A DNA stretch of 64,000 nucleotides from NCBI RefSeq assembly GCF_000190635.1, contig NC_015172.1, forward strand, positions 930,001 through 994,000, in the 5' to 3' direction. The stretch's first letter is position 1; each line of letters begins with the position of its first letter. Below, one piece after another: positions 59,601-64,000 of this stretch. The stretch comes from Syntrophobotulus glycolicus DSM 8271. Lineage in GTDB: Bacteria > Bacillota > Desulfitobacteriia > Desulfitobacteriales > Syntrophobotulaceae. The position numbers and the translations under genes are program-made. Under the pieces are notes generated by a model. The model ran no database searches. It was not told the origin of the DNA and saw only the letters and a program-made list of their open reading frames with translations.

Positions 59601-61101
59601 TATCGCAAATATAAAAAGTATATTCGATACAACCATAGATTATTACGGAAAATGTGTTCAGCTGGGAAAATTGGATTATGCGTTGCCATCCATGATGTCC
59701 CTATATGCTTTGGTTCTAAAGTATGTTTTCAATATGCTTGGTTTTCTCAAGGATGACTATAAACCGGAGAAGCTGGACGACATCAAGTTCAGTTGGGTGC
59801 AACAGGATATCATCGAAGAAGCAAACCAATTGATTGATGACGCGGAGCAATATGAACTCAGCAAAGAAGCATCCGAATTGTTCAACACTTACGCTAATGA
59901 TTTCCGCTACACCTATATGTTAAAGGACAACATCAGGATGCTGCAGGATCTCAACAACTATATTGACCGGCTAAGAATTAGCGCCCAAGAGCATCCGGTT
60001 TCGCTCCAGCAGGCATACGCCCAGAGGGTCTATTACATTTTAAACAAATACTATGACGAAAAAACCAAAACGTATAACTACCTGTCGCTATATGAAAACA
60101 AAATTGATTTAGATAAAGTGCGCAGTAGTATTGACAGTGCACTTGGGTATTATGGCAGGAAACAGAATTACCTTTATAAAATATGGTTTAAACTCGCTAA
60201 ACTTGACGATACGCCATTTGCTAAAGCTAAACAAAAAGCACTAGATTGGGCTGCTTTGATCAACGGTCAGAAGAAATCGTCGCGATATAGCCGGGAGATC
60301 GGACCTTTTTACTATATGTATGTCATCTCTCTATTAAGCAAACAACCCGCAGCAAATGTGAAAAAAGACTGGGATTTGCTCCAAATGAACAATAGTATCA
60401 ATGATACGAACAGAAACGAAGAGTGGATATTAGACTACTATACATCTGGAAAAACCGGAATGGGTTGCCTGGTAGACCGTGATTGGGCTCCACATGATGG
60501 GATTAGGGACAATGCTATGGTTAGCTGGGTAAAAGGAAGAATCGTACACATTTCGACAGATGAAATTGTGGGTGGGATTGATGTCGATAAAAGCATCGTA
60601 GATTTAAGCAAAAAGCAATATAAGAGTGAGGGACAGGTATTCTTCAAACCCCGTACCGCAGATAAGACAATCAATCAAAACGGCGACGAAGTCGAATTAA
60701 AATTTGGCTTTACATTAACGCGTCTGCGTGCTGTTGACAATACCATTCCAGACAAAAAACCACTTGCACGTGGAAGGAGCGAGAATGTTGTTCTTAAAAC
60801 CACCGTGTATTTGCCAAATGACTGGGTGCAGTTTATTCCTGAATGGATTTTCAAGGCTGGGCAAAACCGGACTCCGCTGCTTTTGATTGGCAAGGTAGAT
60901 GGGCAAAGGGCAGCCTTGCATATTGGTGATATACAGAAATATTCCAATTTGGAACTAAATTCATTTGGTAGCGCTCAAAACGTACTCATTCGCTTAAAAG
61001 AAACGAAATCCATCTATGCAACTGTTGAGAAAAAAGGAAAACGTGGACTCGAGTTGTCACTTTATGCGACAGGACAAAAGCTCAGCGAAGTCATAAAATG
61101 A
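56686..61101 (+). CDS. SAMD9-like STAND NTPase with HEPN-type motif, predicted defence protein
   Basis: 1471 residues from ATG 56686 (AGGAGGGGG upstream). Residues 1-170 are helical and carry Arg129-NDLT-His134, an RxxxxH motif of HEPN ribonuclease domains. About 190-430 resembles the SIR2-like part of SAMD9 proteins (LLLSLPWDVIIDLDGRG, VIVSLAEAF). At 487-500 comes FYRGHLAEWSALNN, then the P-loop FILHQPGVGATTLGRRIAWD (533-552) and Walker B FLILVDSAHG (Asp591). These match the HQPGxGGTTL core of animal SAMD9/SAMD9L. Helical repeats (TPR-like) fill about 850-1200, and a beta-rich end (from about 1270) resembles the OB fold. In bacteria such proteins are predicted anti-phage sensors. It sits in a mobile island with IS630 pieces on both sides. 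Confidence 0.8.
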   Translation: MYSGETLNSRMNSVKADYRNAMKSFTNMVNLFKSGLDFTEMDNLQNLLATCRLCHESLFGAFETIMKILAGKLEEQPVGKGFPTLISLSRDLHRISTGSKRGSVPGLAIDYTAIQKIELDKIVSTKDVRNDLTHKGIIREARHYESLFENLKRLIRMVDPDFNDIVPPDVRELEQETFGHFLKHIKFDEVWAPPAHILIMDSIWTIPDDHAALLLSLPWDVIIDLDGRGIGNWEYDGNRKIRYNIAASSRVQKIIESGGKKTIPIFAIKPDENNYSMIQNVERIPYLNYSDGDISLNKDTEKSLDALTTQLRKARSNHINIDKAQENLTMKQRKINVIRKFLKEYLSNYDSAVIVSLAEAFSQDNSSQQIIHEIFKKIDINIQVILVQDALDAKVPLPDWIDETMCMTWNCELSTFFSEIYKNRDMFSGYRSTENKKKSKDSYRFILRDKVEKMISRNGIIKEVEDYFELLHLDVGMEASRDGEELFYRGHLAEWSALNNKCDTDIAPDTHKKLVQRIRSSFTTNPEVENTFFILHQPGVGATTLGRRIAWDIHKDFPVAILKRFDSKLLNNRISSLYRALENTPFLILVDSAHGVSDDDIDEFVKLMRHQNFPIAALVVQRNHSSRVGKNVYTLPKLDSDGIDAIKIRCMKCALALYDTQQEMISHVDELDRYIEKSHQTPMIINMYIMDKNFKTPEQYVRSFIDKNTLPENIVKILTYVSLYSKYTDHELSIRFISSIYHADGVSRESKAFQTVMQNYDKLLLFRPSAKSGPPESVRCIHPLFATEILRWLKGDSWEYSLAEMSCDFVESTLAVLTDKTTTESLSWLFARKSRNYSEETSGNMTNLVEAVMKVTLRSSGIELLEKVASRVAGYISENETLIDEDETTDYSHILNLSARLWAQCARYYRNSDCYDESMMDKYTELSLMTLDKDNPEAQKGFQDLYHMAGVCWSKKLKNLFENSPDDNSDENIANIKSIFDTTIDYYGKCVQLGKLDYALPSMMSLYALVLKYVFNMLGFLKDDYKPEKLDDIKFSWVQQDIIEEANQLIDDAEQYELSKEASELFNTYANDFRYTYMLKDNIRMLQDLNNYIDRLRISAQEHPVSLQQAYAQRVYYILNKYYDEKTKTYNYLSLYENKIDLDKVRSSIDSALGYYGRKQNYLYKIWFKLAKLDDTPFAKAKQKALDWAALINGQKKSSRYSREIGPFYYMYVISLLSKQPAANVKKDWDLLQMNNSINDTNRNEEWILDYYTSGKTGMGCLVDRDWAPHDGIRDNAMVSWVKGRIVHISTDEIVGGIDVDKSIVDLSKKQYKSEGQVFFKPRTADKTINQNGDEVELKFGFTLTRLRAVDNTIPDKKPLARGRSENVVLKTTVYLPNDWVQFIPEWIFKAGQNRTPLLLIGKVDGQRAALHIGDIQKYSNLELNSFGSAQNVLIRLKETKSIYATVEKKGKRGLELSLYATGQKLSEVIK

Positions 61102-61439
61102 TTTTTTATTTATCATTGCAAATATTGGATGGGAAATATGATAAAGATTTGATAATAAAGATTGTACTTGACAATCATAGTGCGCATACTTCGAAAGAAA
61201 CCATGAAATATTTGGCTAGCAGACCAGGAAGGTTTGAATTTGTATTCACCCCAAAACACGGATCATGGCTAAGCCTAATAGAAAGCTTCTTCGGAAAGTT
61301 AGCAAGGGTATGCCTGAAGGGCATCAGAGTAAAATCTAAAGAAGAACTCATCGATAGAATCTACCGATATCTGGATGAAGTTAATGAGGTTCCTGTCGTT
61401 TACCATTGGAAATATAAAATGGATGAAATTCAAATCTGA
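61098..61439 (+). pseudogene. IS630-type transposase, C-terminal fragment
   Basis: The frame that overlaps the end of the SAMD9-like gene reads DKDLIIKIVLDNHSAHTSKE, then FVFTPKHGSWLSLIESFFGK and KEELIDRIYRYLDEVN, the second Asp and the catalytic Glu regions of an IS630-type DDE transposase. Its N-terminal two thirds are absent; the ATG at 61098 is not a real start. It differs from the IS630 at 53426, so a second element once lay here and its left part was replaced by the defence gene. It directly abuts a truncated nitrilase gene. Confidence 0.75.
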
Positions 61440-61448
61440 TTTGCGCAT

Positions 61449-62063
61449 GTCGGGATAGGAATTTCTGAGAGGGATGCGCATAACTGTACGCTTTATTGCA
61501 CGTTTCTGATTTTTGGCCCCGACGGCACAATCCTTGCCAAGCACAGGAAATTAAAACCGACAGGTATGGAACGCTGTATCTGGGGAGACGGCAATGAGGG
61601 AGCGGCGGCAACCGTTGACACGGAGTTCGGAACCATCGGCGCTTTAATCTGCTGGGAAAACTATATGCCTCTGGCCCGTGCTGCGCTCTATCAAAAAGGG
61701 GTGACAATCTATTTGGCTCCCACAGCAGATAACCGGGAGGAATGGCAGTGTACCATGCGACATATCGCCGCAGAGGGAAGATGCTTTGTGATTGGCTGCA
61801 ATCAGTTTGTGACGAAATCGATGTATCCGGACCAATTCCACTATCAGCAGGAACTTGATGTGGTGCCGGAAGAACTGTGCCCCGGGGGAAGCTGCATTGT
61901 CGATCCATTTGGAAAGTATCTTGTTGAGCCGGTATGGAATAAGGAAGAGATCTTATCTGCGGAGCTGGATATGAATCAGGTGCCTCTCAGCCGGATGGAT
62001 TTTGACTCGACCGGGCATTATGCAAGGCCGGATGTTTTTGAACTTGTCATTCACCGGTGCTGA
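61449..62063 (+). pseudogene. Nitrilase-family carbon-nitrogen hydrolase, 5'-truncated
   Basis: The frame reads VGIGISERDAHNCTLYCTFL, then PDGTILAKHRKLKPTGMERC with the catalytic lysine, IGALICWENYMPL with the catalytic cysteine, and ends at 62063 after DVFELVIHRC. The N-terminal third with the catalytic glutamate is missing, removed where the IS630 fragment joins at about 61445. ATG 61566 is internal. Complete nitrilases are about 300 residues and hydrolyse nitriles or amides. As it stands it cannot be active. Confidence 0.82.
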
Positions 62064-62374
62064 AAAAAGCGGCGGCTGTGATTCCGGTACCAGTACAATC
62101 TGAAACGGATCAGAAAACGAGGCATTCTTCGGAGACAGAGGAATGCCTCTTAGCGTGCTGCGGGGAAATCAGCGAGATGGTGAGACCGCTCAACAGATCC
62201 CGGCAGAAATCATTCGCAAATCAGATTGATCCGTCATGGCTTGACCGATCATGATTTTATCGCATATATCTGATAAAATAATAGTTTAGTCATATGCACA
62301 TTCGGGAGTGCTCAGGCTCTCTCACCCATAAAAAAGCGGAATGGGATTCCACGAGGAAAAGGAGTCAAGAAAAG
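62064..62374. other. 310-bp gap
   Basis: Contains two imperfect hairpins (around 62118-62150, where GAGGCATTCTTC faces GAGGAATGCCTC) that could end transcription of the nitrilase. Otherwise no gene is seen. A weak open frame 62057-62254 has no ribosome binding site or similarity. Confidence 0.45.
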
Positions 62375-62572
62375 ATGAACGGACAAAACCGAAAGGATGT
62401 CACCGTGGGCGCACGGGTGAAAATCGTGCTCAAAGCGGACCAGAGAACAGGAAAGCTCACTGAGGGGAGAGTGGCAAGGCTTCTGACCAAGAGCAGCGCT
62501 CATCCCCACGGCATCAAGGTGATGCTGGAGGATGGACAGGTTGGCCGGGTGAAGGAAATATTAGAGCCGTAA
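62375..62572 (+). CDS. ywbE: YwbE family protein (DUF2196)
   Basis: 65 residues from ATG 62375 (AAAGGAG upstream), the usual length for YwbE. VTVGARVKIVLKADQRTGKL followed by EGRVARLLTKSSAHPHGIKV and EDGQVGRVKEIL is the full family pattern. It is a small basic conserved protein of unknown function found across Firmicutes and other bacteria. It is followed by a terminator. Confidence 0.9.
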   Translation: MNGQNRKDVTVGARVKIVLKADQRTGKLTEGRVARLLTKSSAHPHGIKVMLEDGQVGRVKEILEP

Positions 62573-62585
62573 GGACAAATACAAG

Positions 62586-62620
62586 GGCAGGCGTGTGACT
62601 TTTCCGCACAGCCTGCCTTT
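62586..62620 (+). terminator. Terminator after ywbE
   Basis: GGCAGGC at 62586-62592 pairs with GCCTGCC at 62611-62617, followed by TTT and a T-rich stretch. It lies 14 bases after the stop codon. Confidence 0.75.
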
Positions 62621-62743
62621 ATTGTTGCCGCAGCTTAATCATTATTCAATTTTAGCAGCACCGGTAATACCGGCCTTTGCCAGCAGCTATTCTTCCAGCT
62701 ATGGATATTCATCTTCATGTCTTTTTTGAAACAGCAAGTCTCT

Positions 62744-63100
62744 TTATTCGTCCAATAAATAACGCAGCATCTTTTCAGGATTTTCCAGAAAGCGGCGGGT
62801 CAGCTGATAATGCTCGGTTTCCCGGTAGTCCACAGAAGAAATGGCGTCCTCTGACAGCTGGTATACCTCCGCGCCAGGATAAGCGCTTCATAAACCTCAT
62901 CCAGATAACTGGCGGCATTATAAAAGCTCTCGGCCCTCAAAAAGAAGCCGTCCTTAGGATAGGCGCTCCGCGAAAGGGTCAGGTGACGATAGAAATCGGA
63001 GTGAGTGCCAAAGGTGCCGGACCACAGGCAAACGGCAAAGATAGGAGTGCTCATCCACCGGTGACCGCATCCGTACGCTGCTGATATAATTCCGTTCCAT
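62744..63100 (-). pseudogene. AAA family ATPase remnant with large internal deletion
   Basis: On the minus strand the reading FGTHSDFYRHLTLSRSAYPK DGFFLRAESFYNAASYLDEV is recognisable as the middle of a small ABC/RecF-like AAA ATPase (the FLRAESFYNVAT segment). After a deletion and frame change it continues GAEVYQLSEDAISSVDYRET and FLENPEKMLRYLLDE before TAA at 62744, the normal C-terminus. The Walker A, signature and Walker B parts are missing. It is a decayed gene, in the same orientation as the two genes that follow on the minus strand. Confidence 0.65.
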
Positions 63101-63112
63101 TTGTTCACCTTT

Positions 63113-63643
63113 CTACCGTTTGCCCCTGACCGCATGGCGCTGGGTGTAGGTCAGCTTTCCATTGACACGCTCCGACAGCATCAGGCTGACAGTATCGGCT
63201 TCCGTCCCAAAGGGGATTCCCAGGAGTTGGCTCTCGTCAAGGGCTTTGTGGAGAAGCACCTGCCTTGCCAAGGTGATATGGGGAGAGAAACGGCGGTTTT
63301 CCAGGATAAAGCCCTTGCCTTGCAGGTGGGCGCTCAACTCTTTTTGCAGGGTGATCAGCGCTTTGTTCGTTCCCAGCCCAAGCCACCAGATGTCGCCGCC
63401 CTCGCGGCGGAACCGTCCGGCGTGGTCAAAGATCAGCTTCATGGGCGGGACCGCTGTGCTGTCCAGCGCTTCCCGCGCCGCAGCCTCGCGCCGCGGCTCC
63501 ACCTCGCCTAAAAAGGCGAGGGTAAGGTGCAGGTTTTCCGGATGCGAGAAACTCCCGCGTCCCGCCTCCCGCAGGCGGCCCTGCACCGCGAGGATATGTT
63601 CTTTTGTCTGGGCGTCAAAGTTAATGGCGAGAAACAGCCGCAT
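63113..63643 (-). CDS. thpR: RNA 2',3'-cyclic phosphodiesterase (2'-5' RNA ligase family)
   Basis: 176 residues on the minus strand with GGAAAGAAGG upstream. MRLFLAINFDAQTKEHILAV is the usual start, and the two HxTx catalytic motifs are HLTLAFLG and HITLAR, so both active-site histidines are present. ThpR opens 2',3'-cyclic phosphates at RNA ends and can join tRNA halves with 2'-5' bonds in vitro. It lies 23 bases downstream of the peptide deformylase gene. Confidence 0.92.
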   Translation of the reverse strand: MRLFLAINFDAQTKEHILAVQGRLREAGRGSFSHPENLHLTLAFLGEVEPRREAAAREALDSTAVPPMKLIFDHAGRFRREGGDIWWLGLGTNKALITLQKELSAHLQGKGFILENRRFSPHITLARQVLLHKALDESQLLGIPFGTEADTVSLMLSERVNGKLTYTQRHAVRGKR

Positions 63644-63666
63644 AGTCCGCCTTCTTTCCTTATCTT

Positions 63667-64000
63667 CTAAATGAGGATGCCATTGCAGTGGTCGATTTCG
63701 TGCTGGATAATCTGGGCGGTGAAGCCTTTGAAGTTTTGCAGGCGGGTTTGCAGGGCGGTATCTTGGTACTGGACCCTGATGTTTTTGCAGCGCCTGGCTT
63801 TGCGGGTGCCGGCAAGGGACAGGCAGGCTTCCTCCGTCTCATACGGTTCGCTTTGTTTGACGATTTCAGGGTTGAGCATCACCAGATAGCCGCCCTCGGC
63901 AGTCACGGCAATGATGCGTTTGGCCACGCCGATCATATTGGCGGCAAGTCCCACGCAGCAGCCGGCGTTGGCGGAAAGGGTATCCAGCAAGTCCTGGACT
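63667..64000 (-). CDS. Peptide deformylase family protein, 5' end cut by window edge
   Basis: The minus-strand frame is open to the last base of the window (VQDLLDTL...), so the start lies beyond it; the TTG at 63990 is internal. Motif 1 reads GLAANMIGV where most deformylases have GxGxAAxQ, motif 2 is EACLS (usually EGCLS) with the metal cysteine, and motif 3 is QHEIDHCNG with both histidines and the catalytic glutamate. The metal site is complete. The AANMIG variant without the motif 1 glutamine belongs to a clostridial second-type deformylase whose activity is less certain. Confidence 0.82.
   Translation of the reverse strand, partial: VQDLLDTLSANAGCCVGLAANMIGVAKRIIAVTAEGGYLVMLNPEIVKQSEPYETEEACLSLAGTRKARRCKNIRVQYQDTALQTRLQNFKGFTAQIIQHEIDHCNGILI

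Noticed and set aside
62057-62254. 65-codon open frame after the nitrilase remnant
   Set aside because: No ribosome binding site, no similarity and composition unlike coding sequence; it overlaps the end of the nitrilase frame.
1-64000. CRISPR arrays, rRNA and tRNA genes
   Set aside because: No regularly spaced direct repeats, no rRNA core sequences and no tRNA cloverleaf with TTCGANNC arm were recognised on either strand by reading.

Overview
The window looks like chromosomal DNA of an anaerobic, Gram-positive Firmicute of class Clostridia, perhaps of the Desulfitobacterium/Desulfosporosinus type. This is inferred from strong AGGAGG-type ribosome binding sites, frequent TTG/GTG starts, NifI-type PII proteins, nitrogenase-like component-1 genes, a soluble CZB-type chemoreceptor, a TatD-linked radical SAM protein and an MtaA-like methyltransferase. 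No rRNA, tRNA or CRISPR array was seen.

Layout. 1-2.1 kb: end of an ABC-2 export operon (two permeases, one ATPase). 2.2-12.9 kb: a one-directional run of small housekeeping or detoxification genes (many GNAT acetyltransferases, two Nudix hydrolases, VOC, GrpB, flavodoxin, HD phosphohydrolase, S66 LD-carboxypeptidase, HAD phosphatase, YcaQ-type glycosylase) mixed with visibly broken copies. These include an amber-interrupted GNAT, an internally deleted GNAT paralogue, a GNAT tail duplicate, an oxidase stub and a methyltransferase fragment. 13-15.4 kb: a divergent pair for sulfur amino acid breakdown (MalY/PatB C-S lyase and D-cysteine desulfhydrase-like protein). 15.5-17.8 kb: ECF-like sigma factor, DUF4367-type regulator and lipoprotein. 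18.4-24.7 kb: LigD, an MtaA/UroD-like methyltransferase behind an attenuator-like leader, and a MarR-MFS pair.

24.7-36 kb is a coherent nitrogen-acquisition locus: promoter and attenuator, two NifI-like PII proteins, a NitT/TauT ABC importer, a ureohydrolase-family enzyme, a third PII-like protein, a PucR-type regulator and a complete urease operon (ureABCEFGD). The simplest reading is uptake of a guanidino compound, hydrolysis to urea by the ureohydrolase, and hydrolysis of urea to ammonia, all under PII control. The substrate is not proven. A soluble zinc-binding (CZB) chemoreceptor follows. 37.8-44 kb is a minus-strand two-component system with a MacAB-like exporter and HtrA protease. 44.2-47.1 kb holds a cupin, an ArsC-like protein, a PilZ protein, a DUF4395 membrane protein and a radical SAM protein.

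47.3-52.9 kb encodes two tandem pairs of nitrogenase-like component-1 subunits (D1-K1-D2-K2) that keep the P-cluster cysteines but lack the usual FeMo-cofactor histidine region. No NifH, NifB or NifEN is present in the window. Two similar promoter-leader-terminator modules precede the DUF4395 gene and this operon.

53.4-61.5 kb is an AT-richer mobile island. It holds an IS630 element with TA target duplication, decayed plasmid/ICE-type genes, an IS21 IstB remnant, a frameshifted helix-turn-helix gene, two coupled mini-ORFs and a 1471-residue SAMD9-like STAND NTPase with a HEPN-type RxxxxH motif. It ends in a second IS630 fragment that abuts a truncated nitrilase. The SAMD9-like gene is the best candidate for an undescribed defence-type system. 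The window ends with YwbE, an AAA ATPase remnant, ThpR and a partial peptide deformylase.
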